A program made the translations under genes and the position numbers. This document shows, one piece after another, positions 33,552 through 42,090 of a DNA stretch of 64,000 nucleotides. The stretch comes from Chromohalobacter beijerinckii (GTDB lineage: Bacteria > Pseudomonadota > Gammaproteobacteria > Pseudomonadales > Halomonadaceae), in the NCBI RefSeq assembly GCF_023061185.1, contig NZ_JAKGAK010000002.1:186001-250000 (forward strand). The letters are read 5' to 3'. Under the pieces are notes generated by a model. That model had not been told where the DNA came from. It made no database searches and worked only from the letters and a program-made list of their open reading frames with translations. Within the stretch, counting starts at the first letter, position 1. Each line of letters starts with the position of its first letter.

Positions 33552-33712
33552 CACGCGCCCGAAGCCGCGCGAAGAGCATCTGATTTATCGCGTTCGGTAC
33601 CGCGCGAAAGGCGCTTGGTACGCGCCTGTGGTGATTCATCGCGGCCGGGCGCGCCCCGACGTCGTTCCATCCGCCGGCGGCTCGATGCCGTCGGTTTCTT
33701 AGGGAGAGCACC

Positions 33713-34570
33713 ATGACCATGTCCGAATCGCTGGAGCTGGTCTCCGCCACCAAGTCGTTCGGCGGTTGGCTGAAACGCTATAAGCACCACTCGCGTGCAC
33801 TCGATTGCGAGATGATCTTTGCCATTTATCTGCCGCCCCAGGCGGAAACCGACAAGGTGCCACTGCTGTGGTGGCTCTCGGGGTTGACCTGTAACGACGA
33901 GAACTTCATGCAGAAGGCCGGCGCGCAACGCGTGGCCGCCGAGCTTGGAATGGCCATCATTTGTCCGGATACCAGTCCGCGTGGTACCGACCTCCCTGGT
34001 GAACATGACAGTTATGACTTCGGCTCCGGCGCGAGTTTCTACGTCAATGCAAGCCAGGCGCCGTGGTCCAAGCACTATCGCATGTACGACTACGTTACCG
34101 AGGAGCTGCCCTCGGTAGCGCGTCAGCATTTTCCCCTCAATGGGCGGGAAGCCATCAGCGGACATTCCATGGGCGGTCATGGCGCGCTGGTGCTGGCTTT
34201 GCGCCAACCTGGACGTTACGCCTCGGTCTCGGCGTTCGCGCCGGTGGTCAACCCCATTGTCTCGCCCTGGGGACAGAAGGCCTTTACGGCCTACCTTGGC
34301 GAGGATCATGGCAAATGGACGCAATACGACGCCTGCGAGTTGATTGCCAAGGGGGCCTCGCGGCAGCCGTTGTTCATCGATCAGGGCGAGGCGGATAACT
34401 TCCTTGACGAACAGCTCATGCCTGAGCGTATCGAGGCCACCTGTGAGAAGCATGACCATCCGCTGACCCTGCGTCGTCAGCCGGGCTACGATCATAGCTA
34501 CTTCTTCATCGCGACCTTCATCGAAGATCACCTGCGTTATCACGCCGAGCATCTACAGCGAAAGCGTTAG
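33713..34570 (+). CDS. fghA: S-formylglutathione hydrolase
   Basis: The 285-residue esterase-D-type serine hydrolase releases formate and glutathione from S-formylglutathione. The nucleophile elbow GHSMGGHGAL puts the serine at S152; the C-terminal GYDHSYFF supplies the histidine. The conserved SGLTCNDENF and PDTSPRG blocks are present. It lies 161 bases after the dehydrogenase gene, most likely in the same operon, and a terminator follows. Confidence 0.95.
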   Translation: MTMSESLELVSATKSFGGWLKRYKHHSRALDCEMIFAIYLPPQAETDKVPLLWWLSGLTCNDENFMQKAGAQRVAAELGMAIICPDTSPRGTDLPGEHDSYDFGSGASFYVNASQAPWSKHYRMYDYVTEELPSVARQHFPLNGREAISGHSMGGHGALVLALRQPGRYASVSAFAPVVNPIVSPWGQKAFTAYLGEDHGKWTQYDACELIAKGASRQPLFIDQGEADNFLDEQLMPERIEATCEKHDHPLTLRRQPGYDHSYFFIATFIEDHLRYHAEHLQRKR

Positions 34571-34613
34571 TAGCAGAGCAGTGTCACGAACGGTAATTTG
34601 CTAGGTGCCGGAC

Positions 34614-34650
34614 CGCCCCGCCCAGATGTACTGGTGTGGGGCGTTTTCTT
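34614..34650 (+). terminator. Terminator after fghA
   Basis: CGCCCC at 34614-34619 pairs with GGGGCG at 34638-34643, with further internal pairing (CCCAG/CTGG), followed by TTTTCTT. Confidence 0.75.
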
Positions 34651-34712
34651 AAAAGCGTCATGGGTATGTCGTTTTTGATAGCGTGAGGCGACGCTTTTAG
34701 ATACGTTGAGGG

Positions 34713-34740
34713 AACGCCTTCTCGTCACACTCAAGGCGTT
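34713..34740 (+). promoter_or_regulatory. Inverted repeat at the gbdR promoter
   Basis: AACGCCTT and AAGGCGTT form a perfect 8-bp inverted repeat with a 12-base spacer. It abuts a possible promoter, TTGAAC (34739-34744) with CAATAC (34762-34767) at 17-base spacing. It may be an operator for autoregulation or for another regulator. Confidence 0.4.
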
Positions 34741-34821
34741 GAACCTGACTTTCTACAATGACAATACACCCCTGGTGAAGCACTACCAGTGGCTCCGAAC
34801 GTGACCCGAGGAGAACCGCTG

Positions 34822-35955
34822 ATGGCCATGACGAGCGATCGTCCCGCGCCGCCTACCGCCCCCGATGCGCCGCTGCGTCTGGGCTTCTTGTTGATGGATA
34901 ATTTCACGCTGATCTCGTTGGCCTCGGCGGTGGAGCCGTTGCGTATGGCCAATCAGTTGGCGGGGCGCGAACTCTACCAGTGGACCACGCTGAGCACGGA
35001 TGGCGAGGCGGTGCGTGCCAGCGATGGTCTGTTGATCACGCCTGATAGCAGCATGCACGAGCCACTGGCGCTCGACATGGTGTTCGTGTGCGGCGGTGTC
35101 GGCATCCAGCGTCATGTCACGCGTGAACATGTGCTGTGGTTGCAGGCCCAGGCGCGTCAGTCGCGGCGCATCGGTGCGCTATGCACCGGTAGTTGGGCGC
35201 TAGCCAAGGCGGGGCTGCTCGATGGCTACGAATGCAGCATTCACTGGGAATTCCAGGCCGCTGCACAGGAAGCCTACCCGCGTGCGACCTTGACTACTCG
35301 GCTGTTCTCCATCGACCGTGACCGCGCCACGGCCTCTGGCGGAACTGCGCCGTTGGACATGATGCTGACGTTGATCTCCCGCGATCATAGCCGCGAGCTA
35401 TCGGCGGCGATTTCCGACATGTTCATTTGCGACCGCATGCGAGGCGAGCAGGATCAACAGCGCGTGCCGCTAAGGCATGTACTGGGCACTAGTCAGCCCA
35501 AGCTGCTCGAGATCGTAGCGCTGATGGAGGCCAACCTGGAAGAGCCCATTGCCCTCGATGAACTAGCGAACTACGTAAACGTCTCGCGTCGCCAACTCGA
35601 GCGCCTATTCCAGAAATACCTGAGTTGTTCGCCGTCGCGCTATTACCTCAAGTTGCGCCTGACGCGTGCCCGCCAACTGTTGCGCCAGACCTCGATGTCG
35701 ATCATCGAAATCGCCTCGGTCTGTGGGTTCGTGTCCACGCCGCATTTTTCCAAGTGCTATCGGGAATACTTCGGCACGCCACCGCGTGACGAGCGCGTAA
35801 CGCGCCTGGCGAGCGCCACCGTAACGCTAACGCCCGCCAACCTTGCTGCGGGCAATGAAGACGATGCCTATGTGGCGCCGCGCGCCTCGAGTGCGATGCA
35901 GGCCCTAGCCCAGGCGCAGGGCGAACCCACCTACGCGAGTGTGCATTTGGGATAG
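34822..35955 (+). CDS. gbdR: GlxA/AraC-family regulator, GbdR-like activator of betaine catabolism
   Basis: The 377-residue protein has an N-terminal class I glutamine-amidotransferase-like (DJ-1/PfpI) domain, about 18-190, including GALCTGSWALAKAGLLDGY. A C-terminal AraC double helix-turn-helix, about 240-345, contains LDELANYVNVSRRQLERLFQKYLSCSPSRYYLKLRL. This architecture and its place before the dgc genes match Pseudomonas GbdR, which activates gbc, dgc and sox genes in response to glycine betaine and dimethylglycine. ATG 34822 follows GAGGAG by 8 bases. Assignment as GbdR is by context and similarity. Confidence 0.88.
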   Translation: MAMTSDRPAPPTAPDAPLRLGFLLMDNFTLISLASAVEPLRMANQLAGRELYQWTTLSTDGEAVRASDGLLITPDSSMHEPLALDMVFVCGGVGIQRHVTREHVLWLQAQARQSRRIGALCTGSWALAKAGLLDGYECSIHWEFQAAAQEAYPRATLTTRLFSIDRDRATASGGTAPLDMMLTLISRDHSRELSAAISDMFICDRMRGEQDQQRVPLRHVLGTSQPKLLEIVALMEANLEEPIALDELANYVNVSRRQLERLFQKYLSCSPSRYYLKLRLTRARQLLRQTSMSIIEIASVCGFVSTPHFSKCYREYFGTPPRDERVTRLASATVTLTPANLAAGNEDDAYVAPRASSAMQALAQAQGEPTYASVHLG

Positions 35956-36000
35956 CGCGTGCTCGCGCTATTCATGCGGCCAACATGCCGCTTCCAGCGG

Positions 36001-36023
36001 GGCCGTCCGATCATCGGGCGGCC
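36001..36023 (+). terminator. Weak hairpin after gbdR
   Basis: GGCCGTCCGAT...ATCGGGCGGCC folds into a stem with one mismatch but has no T-tract. It is a weak terminator or stabilising hairpin. Confidence 0.4.
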
Positions 36024-36147
36024 TCGTTGCGTTAAGGCCGATGACAAGGCGTGACGCATTTGGAATTTTCCTCGTCGCTTCCAAGCGTCGACGGTCTCGG
36101 GGACGGGGCTAAGCTGGCCACATGATGCCAACCCCGGAGCGAGACTC

Positions 36148-37125
36148 ATGAACGCGCAATCACTGCACGACGACGCCATCGTCATTGATGGTCTGATTAT
36201 CGCCAAATGGGGCCGTGAACTCCTCGAGGACATGCGCCGGGGCGGTTTAACCGCCGCTAACTGCACCGTCTCGGTGTGGGAAGGGTTCCAGGCCACCGTC
36301 GACAACATCGTCGAGACCAATGCGCTTCTCGCGGCGTGCGACGACCTGGTGCGGCCCGTACATACCACCGCTGATATCACTCGCGCCAAGGAAGAAGGCA
36401 AGACCGGAATCATCTACGGTTTTCAGAACGCCCATGCCTTCGAAGACCAGATCGGCTACGTGGAGGTCTTCAAGCGCCTTGGCGTGGGTATCGTGCAGAT
36501 GTGCTACAACACCCAGAATCTGGTCGGCACCGGCTGCTATGAGCGTGATGGTGGGTTGTCCGGGTTCGGCCGCGAAATCGTCGCCGAGATGAATCGCGTG
36601 GGTATGATGTGCGATCTCTCCCACGTTGGGGCCACGACCTCACAAGAAGTGATCCTCGAATCGCAAAAGCCGGTCTGCTACTCCCATTGCCTGCCGTCCG
36701 GCCTCAAGGAACACCCCCGTAACAAGTCCGACGAGGAGTTGCGCTTCATCGCCGAACATGGCGGTTTCGTCGGCGTGACCATGTTCACCCCCTTCTTGCG
36801 TGCCGGGGTCGATGCCACCGTCGACGATTACGTCGAAGCCATCGAATACGTGATGAACATCGTCGGCGAAGACGCCATCGGCATCGGTACCGACTTCACT
36901 CAGGGGCAGGATCAGGCCTTCTTCGAATGGCTCACTCACGACAAGGGCTATGCTCGGCGCCTGACCAACTTCGGCACCATCATCAATCCCGAGGGCATTC
37001 GCACCATTGGCGAGTTCGGCAACCTCACCGAGGCACTCTTGCGACGCGGCATGAGCGAGCGACAGGTGCGCAAGATCATGGGTGAAAACTGGATGCGTGT
37101 TTTGAAAGAGGTATGGGGCGCCTGA
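36148..37125 (+). CDS. M19 membrane-dipeptidase-like protein of the betaine cluster
   Basis: The 325-residue TIM-barrel protein matches the renal dipeptidase family (M19). Several metal-site residues of that family are changed. The usual DGHND motif reads D14-G-L-I-I, so the H-x-D ligands are lost, and the bridging Glu is Q93 (GFQNAH). The second-site residues are kept: H159 (DLSHVG), H180 (YSHC), R191 (HPRN) and D249 (GTDF). A homologue sits at the same place before dgcA in Pseudomonas aeruginosa. The function in betaine use is unknown, and classical binuclear dipeptidase activity looks unlikely. It begins the dgc gene set. Confidence 0.88.
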   Translation: MNAQSLHDDAIVIDGLIIAKWGRELLEDMRRGGLTAANCTVSVWEGFQATVDNIVETNALLAACDDLVRPVHTTADITRAKEEGKTGIIYGFQNAHAFEDQIGYVEVFKRLGVGIVQMCYNTQNLVGTGCYERDGGLSGFGREIVAEMNRVGMMCDLSHVGATTSQEVILESQKPVCYSHCLPSGLKEHPRNKSDEELRFIAEHGGFVGVTMFTPFLRAGVDATVDDYVEAIEYVMNIVGEDAIGIGTDFTQGQDQAFFEWLTHDKGYARRLTNFGTIINPEGIRTIGEFGNLTEALLRRGMSERQVRKIMGENWMRVLKEVWGA

Positions 37126-37176
37126 GAGCAACACGTCTGCATATAAGGGGCGCCGGGGGTAGGCCGAAGAGGAGGT

Positions 37177-37198
37177 CCGATTCCAGGGATGGAATCGG
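37177..37198 (+). other. Perfect hairpin between the dipeptidase-like and DUF5943 genes
   Basis: CCGATTCCA-GGGA-TGGAATCGG is a perfect 9-bp stem with a tetraloop and no T-tract, inside a transcribed intergenic region. It may set relative mRNA stability of the two parts of the operon. Confidence 0.55.
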
Positions 37199-37297
37199 TA
37201 GCGTACAGGGATGTATCCACAGCGCCTCCTCCAGGCCTGCCGCCGTAAAGCCCCAGCCAGCAAAAGCGCCAAGACAACGATCTCGAGGAATACGACC

Positions 37298-37843
37298 GTG
37301 ACCAAGATGCCTCCCGAATTGCCCATCGAAGTGGATAGCGAGACCGGCGTGTGGACCACCGATGCGCTTCCCATGCTCTATGTACCGCGCCACTTCTTCA
37401 TCAACAACCACGTCGCTGTGGAACAGGCGCTAGGCATCGAGACCTACGCCGAGATTCTCTACCAAGCCGGCTACAAGAGCGCCTGGCACTGGTGTGAGAA
37501 AGAAGCCGAGCTGCACGGCCTTGAGGGTGAGTCGGTGTTCGAACACTACATGACGCGCCTCTCCCAGCGTGGTTGGGGCTTGTTCATTACCGAGGACATC
37601 GACCTCGATACTGGCACCGCCCAGGTGCGTCTCGAGCACAGCGCCTTCGTCTATCAACAGGGCAAGGTCGGGCACAAAGTGGATTACATGTTCACCGGCT
37701 GGTTCGCCGGCGCCATGGATCAGATTCTCGGCGCTCGAGGCAGTGCGCTGCGCACCGTCGCCGAGCAGACCCAGAGCGCCGCCGAGCCGGGCTGCGACGT
37801 CGGTCGTTTCCAGGTTTCTCCCCGCTTCCAATCCGCCGGCTGA
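37298..37843 (+). CDS. V4R/DUF5943-like protein of the betaine cluster
   Basis: The 181-residue protein has an alpha/beta pattern like the 4-vinyl-reductase (V4R/XylR N-terminal) fold. Examples are YAEILYQAGYKSAWHWCEKEA near 50-70, a hydrophobic DYMFTGWFAGAMDQILG near 129-145, and a final GCDVGRFQVSPR. Such domains bind small molecules or metal. GTG 37298 was chosen because GAGGA precedes it by 8 bases; an ATG at 37307 is the alternative. It ends 10 bases before dgcA. A homologue lies at the same position in Pseudomonas aeruginosa. Its role is unknown. Confidence 0.82.
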   Translation: MTKMPPELPIEVDSETGVWTTDALPMLYVPRHFFINNHVAVEQALGIETYAEILYQAGYKSAWHWCEKEAELHGLEGESVFEHYMTRLSQRGWGLFITEDIDLDTGTAQVRLEHSAFVYQQGKVGHKVDYMFTGWFAGAMDQILGARGSALRTVAEQTQSAAEPGCDVGRFQVSPRFQSAG

Positions 37844-37853
37844 GGTTTCCACG

Positions 37854-39938
37854 ATGGCATTCGACGCGCTTTTCCAACCCATCGAGATCGGCAAGCTGAC
37901 GATTCGCAACCGCGTGGTCAGCACCGCCCATGCCGAGGTCCATGCCACCGACGGCGGCATGACCACTGAACGCTACGTCAAATACTATGAAGAAAAGGCC
38001 AAGGGCGGCGTGGGTCTTTCTATCTGCGGCGGCTCATCGCCGGTGTCGATCGACAGCCCTCAGCCCTGGTGGAGCTCGGTGAATTTGACCACCGATCGCA
38101 TCATTCCGCATTTCCGCAACCTCTCGGATGCCGTCCATAAGCACGGCGGCAAAATCATGATCCAGATCACCCACATGGGGCGTCGCTCGCGGTGGGACGG
38201 GCACGATTGGCCGGTACTGCTGTCGCCCTCGGGGATTCGCGAGCCGGTGCATCGCTCGACCTGCAAGACCATCGAAGAGGAAGATATCTGGCGGATCATC
38301 GACGATTTCGCCCAGGGCGCGAGGCGCGCCAAGGAAGGCGGGCTGGACGGCGTCGAGCTTTCCGCCGTGCACCAGCATCTGATCGATCAATTCTGGAGCC
38401 CGCGCGTCAACAAGCGTACCGACGAATGGGGTGGCAGCTTCGAAGGCCGCATGCGCTTCGGCATGGAAGTGCTCAAGGCGGTGCGCGCCGAGGTTGGTGA
38501 CGACTTCGTGGTCGGCATGCGCATCTGTGGCGACGAGTTCCATCCCGATGGCCTGACCCACGACGATATGAAGGACATCGCTGCCTACTACGATGCCACC
38601 GGCCAGATCGACTTCTTCGGTGTGGTGGGCTCGGGCTGCGATACTCACGACACCCTGGCCAACGTGATTCCCAACATGGCTTATCCGCCGGAGCCGTTCC
38701 TGCACCTGGCGGCGGGCATCAAGGAAGTGGTCGACGCGCCGGTGATCCATGCCCAGAACATCAAGGATCCCACTCAGGCCAACCGCATTCTCGAAGGCGG
38801 TCATGTCGACATGGTGGGCATGACCCGTGCGCACATCGCCGACCCGCATCTGATCGCCAAGGTCCAGATGGGGCAGACCGACCGGATCAAGCAGTGCGTG
38901 GGCGCCAATTACTGCATCGATCGCCAGTACCAGGGCCTCGACGTATTGTGCATCCAGAATGCGGCAACCTCCCGTGAGTACATGGGCTTGCCGCATGAGA
39001 TCGAGAAAAGCACCAGTCCCCAGCGGCGTGTGGTCGTCGTGGGCGGCGGGCCGGGCGGTATGGAAGCGGCACGGGTCGCTGCCGAGCGGGGACACTCGGT
39101 CACGTTGTTCGAAGGTGCCGAAGCATTGGGCGGACAGATCACGCTGGCTGCCAAGGCGCCGCAGCGTGATCAAATCGCCGGCATTACACGCTGGTTTCAG
39201 CTCGAACTGACGCGTCTCAAGGTCGATGTCCGCCTGGGCGTGTACGCCGACGAGGCGACGATCGACGACCTGCGCCCAGACATCGTCGTGCTCGCCACCG
39301 GCGGCCAGCCGTTTCTGACTCAGGTGCCGGAATGGGGATATGCGGAAGATCGCGACGAGAGCTTGGTCGTCAGTGCCTGGGATATTCTCAGTGGGGCGGT
39401 GGCGCCGGGCAAGAACGTGCTGGTGTTCGATACCATCTGCGAATTCACCGGTGTCTCGGTGGCTGACTACCTGGCCGACAAAGGCGCCCAGGTGGAGATC
39501 GTCACTGACGACACCAAGCCCGGCAGCGCGGTCGGCGGCACGACCTTTCCTACCTATTACCGCAGCCTTTACGAGAAAGAGGTCATCATGACCTCGGATC
39601 TGGCGCTGCATAAGATCTATCGAGAGGGCGATGCCCTGGTCGCGGTACTCGAGAACGAATACACCGGCGTCCAGGAAGAGCGCGTGGTCGATCAGGTCGT
39701 GGTCGAAAATGGCGTGCGCCCGGATGAGTCGCTCTATTACGCGCTCAAGGAACGCCCACGCAATCACGGTCAGCTCGATCTCGAGGCGCTCTATGCCGCC
39801 GAGCCACAACCTAGCCTGGCAACGCTGGACGATGATGTACAGGCCGGCTTCCTGCTGTTCCGAGTGGGCGATTGTACGGCGCCGCGCAATACGCATGCGG
39901 CGATCTACGATGCCCTGCGGATCTGCAAGGACTTTTAA
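37854..39938 (+). CDS. dgcA: Dimethylglycine demethylase subunit DgcA
   Basis: The 694-residue flavoprotein is of the trimethylamine dehydrogenase/old yellow enzyme type. It has an N-terminal FMN TIM barrel (about 1-340, DALFQPIEIGKLTIRNRVV at the start), an Fe-S loop (C348...C366), and a C-terminal dinucleotide-binding domain (VVVVGGGPGGMEAARVAAERGH near 391-412). It removes a methyl group from dimethylglycine, giving sarcosine and formaldehyde, and passes electrons to DgcB/ETF. The loop reads C348-VG-A351-NY-C354-x11-C366, so one of the four cluster cysteines of trimethylamine dehydrogenase is Ala here. Confidence 0.92.
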   Translation: MAFDALFQPIEIGKLTIRNRVVSTAHAEVHATDGGMTTERYVKYYEEKAKGGVGLSICGGSSPVSIDSPQPWWSSVNLTTDRIIPHFRNLSDAVHKHGGKIMIQITHMGRRSRWDGHDWPVLLSPSGIREPVHRSTCKTIEEEDIWRIIDDFAQGARRAKEGGLDGVELSAVHQHLIDQFWSPRVNKRTDEWGGSFEGRMRFGMEVLKAVRAEVGDDFVVGMRICGDEFHPDGLTHDDMKDIAAYYDATGQIDFFGVVGSGCDTHDTLANVIPNMAYPPEPFLHLAAGIKEVVDAPVIHAQNIKDPTQANRILEGGHVDMVGMTRAHIADPHLIAKVQMGQTDRIKQCVGANYCIDRQYQGLDVLCIQNAATSREYMGLPHEIEKSTSPQRRVVVVGGGPGGMEAARVAAERGHSVTLFEGAEALGGQITLAAKAPQRDQIAGITRWFQLELTRLKVDVRLGVYADEATIDDLRPDIVVLATGGQPFLTQVPEWGYAEDRDESLVVSAWDILSGAVAPGKNVLVFDTICEFTGVSVADYLADKGAQVEIVTDDTKPGSAVGGTTFPTYYRSLYEKEVIMTSDLALHKIYREGDALVAVLENEYTGVQEERVVDQVVVENGVRPDESLYYALKERPRNHGQLDLEALYAAEPQPSLATLDDDVQAGFLLFRVGDCTAPRNTHAAIYDALRICKDF

Positions 39939-39943
39939 CCCCT

Positions 39944-40027
39944 AGCTGGAAGCCTGAAGCTTGAAGCTGGAAGGACCCTCTGCGCTTTGCGCCCTTTCTT
40001 TCAGCTTCCGGCTTTCAGCTTCCAGCT
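39944..40027. repeat. Intergenic imperfect inverted repeat between dgcA and dgcB
   Basis: About 30 bases at each end (39944-39973 and 39998-40027) are related inversely. The outermost 10 bases, AGCTGGAAGC and GCTTCCAGCT, match perfectly. Both arms are built of repeated AGCTTGAAGC/AGCTGGAAG-like units. It resembles short palindromic intergenic repeats and would fold in the dgc transcript. Confidence 0.6.
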
Positions 40028-40047
40028 CGCCGATGAGGTGAGCCATC

Positions 40048-42090
40048 ATGCTCGATACCCTCCTGCCGATCCTGATCTTCGCTGCCCTGGCGCTGGCGGC
40101 GGTCGGTGCCGTGCGGCGCATTCGCCTGTGGCGTCAGGGGCGACCATCGCCGGTGCCCGTGCTCCGCGGTCTGGCGACGGTACCGCGCCGGTATCTGGTC
40201 GACTTGCACCATGTGGTGGCGCGCGACAAGGTGATGTCCAACACTCACGTGGCCACCGCCGGCGGCTTCGTCGCCGCCATGGGGCTGGCGATCGTCGTCC
40301 ACGGCCTGGGCCTCGCCGAGGGAGTATTGGGTTGGTTGCTGCTGGCGGTGAGCGCGACCATGTTCGCAGGCAGTCTGTTCGTCGCCCGGCGTCGGCGCGA
40401 TCCGCCGGCGCGCCTGTCGAAGGGCCCCTGGATGCGCCTGCCCAAGAGTCTGATGGCGTTCTCGCTGGGCATCTTCGTGGTCACTCTGCCGGCGGTGGGC
40501 GTGCTGCCCGCTGACGCTGGTGGTTGGCTGGTCGCACTGGTGCTGGCCGGCGTGGTGGCCTGGGGTCTGGCCGAGCTGGTGTTCGGCATGACTTGGGGTG
40601 GGCCGATGAAGCATGCCTTTGCCGGCGCCCTGCATCTGGCCTTTCACCGTCGTCCCGAACGCTTTTCCACGAAAAAAGGGAGCGGGGGCAATCGCTCCAC
40701 CGGTCTCAAGGCCCTCGATCTCGAGGATGACCAGGCCCCGCTGGGTGTGGAAACGCCCAGCGACTTTACCTGGAACCAGTTGCTGGGCTTCGACGCCTGC
40801 GTGCAATGTGGACGCTGCGAAGCGGTCTGTCCTGCCTTCGCCGCGGGACAGCCGCTCAATCCCAAGAAGCTCATCCAGGACATGGTGGTAGGCATGGCTG
40901 GCGGCAGTGACGCCCATTACGCCGGTTCTCCCTACCCGTCACCCGAACGCGGGGACCAGCCGGTCGGTGAGCACCAAGGCTCACCGCATGGTCCCATCGT
41001 CGCGCCGGCTTCGACAAAAGACGGCAAGGCGCTGGTCGACGCTGAGACATTGTGGTCGTGCACCACCTGCCGCGCCTGTGTCGAAGAATGCCCAATGATG
41101 ATCGAGCACGTCGATGCCATCGTCGACATGCGCCGCCATTTGACGCTCGAAGAAGGCGCGACACCTGGCAAGGGCGCCGAGGTGATCGATAACCTGATTG
41201 CCACCGACAACCCGGGCGGTTTCGATCCCGGTGGGCGGCTCAACTGGGCGGCGGATCTCGAACTGCCGTTGATGGCCGACGTCGAACGCGCCGAGGTGTT
41301 GCTGTGGTTGGGTGACGGCGTCTTCGATATGCGCAATCAACGCACGCTGCGTGCCCTGGTCAAGGTACTGCGCGCCGCCGGCGTGGATTTCGCGGTGCTC
41401 GGCAATGAAGAGCGCGACAGTGGCGACGTGGCGCGCCGTCTCGGGGACGAGGCGACCTTCCAGTCGCTGGCGCGGCGCAATATCGCTACGCTTTCCCAGT
41501 ATCGCTTCGATTGTATCGTTACCTGCGATCCGCACAGCTTCCACGTACTCAAGAACGAATACGGTGCCTTCTATCCAGAAGGGCAGGAATCTGGCTATCC
41601 GGTCTGGCATCACAGCACCTTCATCAATCAGTTGATCGAGGCTGGTCGGTTGCGATTGGCGCCGGGCCAAGCGGCGCGCGTGACCTATCACGACCCTTGC
41701 TACCTGGGTCGCTACAACGGTGAGTACGAAGCGCCTCGCGCGGTGCTGCAAGCGCTGGGCGTCGAGCTGGTCGAAATGCAGCGCTCGGGCTATCGCTCGC
41801 GTTGCTGCGGCGGCGGTGGCGGGGCGCCGGTCACCGACATTCCCGGCAAGCAACGCATCCCCGACATGCGCATGGGGGACGTGCGCGAGACCCAGGCCGA
41901 GCAGGTCGTGGTGGGCTGCCCGCAATGTACGGCCATGTTCGAGGGTGTCGTCCCGTCAGCGGGCGACGAAGAGGTTGCGGTCAAGGACATTGCCGAGATG
42001 GTCGCCGCCGCGCTGGATACCACGCCGGAGGCAGCACCTGCGCCGCGTGATGCCTCGACCGCGCAGGCCACCGAGGAGGTCATGTCATGA
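40048..42090 (+). CDS. dgcB: Dimethylglycine demethylase Fe-S subunit DgcB
   Basis: The 680-residue membrane-bound heterodisulfide-reductase-like protein has several membrane segments in the first 190 residues. Two [4Fe-4S] ferredoxin motifs follow (C251-x2-C254-x2-C257-x3-C261 and C338-x2-C341-x2-C344-x3-C348). The C-terminal CCG domains include YHDPCYLGRYN and SRCCGGGGG. It likely carries electrons from DgcA/ETF to the quinone pool. It has a GAGGTGAG ribosome binding site and a 4-base ATGA overlap with the next gene. Confidence 0.9.
   Translation: MLDTLLPILIFAALALAAVGAVRRIRLWRQGRPSPVPVLRGLATVPRRYLVDLHHVVARDKVMSNTHVATAGGFVAAMGLAIVVHGLGLAEGVLGWLLLAVSATMFAGSLFVARRRRDPPARLSKGPWMRLPKSLMAFSLGIFVVTLPAVGVLPADAGGWLVALVLAGVVAWGLAELVFGMTWGGPMKHAFAGALHLAFHRRPERFSTKKGSGGNRSTGLKALDLEDDQAPLGVETPSDFTWNQLLGFDACVQCGRCEAVCPAFAAGQPLNPKKLIQDMVVGMAGGSDAHYAGSPYPSPERGDQPVGEHQGSPHGPIVAPASTKDGKALVDAETLWSCTTCRACVEECPMMIEHVDAIVDMRRHLTLEEGATPGKGAEVIDNLIATDNPGGFDPGGRLNWAADLELPLMADVERAEVLLWLGDGVFDMRNQRTLRALVKVLRAAGVDFAVLGNEERDSGDVARRLGDEATFQSLARRNIATLSQYRFDCIVTCDPHSFHVLKNEYGAFYPEGQESGYPVWHHSTFINQLIEAGRLRLAPGQAARVTYHDPCYLGRYNGEYEAPRAVLQALGVELVEMQRSGYRSRCCGGGGGAPVTDIPGKQRIPDMRMGDVRETQAEQVVVGCPQCTAMFEGVVPSAGDEEVAVKDIAEMVAAALDTTPEAAPAPRDASTAQATEEVMS

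Noticed and set aside
38034-39896. Long 620-codon open frame on the minus strand within dgcA
   Set aside because: It is an antisense shadow of a strongly supported gene and is typical of high-G+C codon usage.
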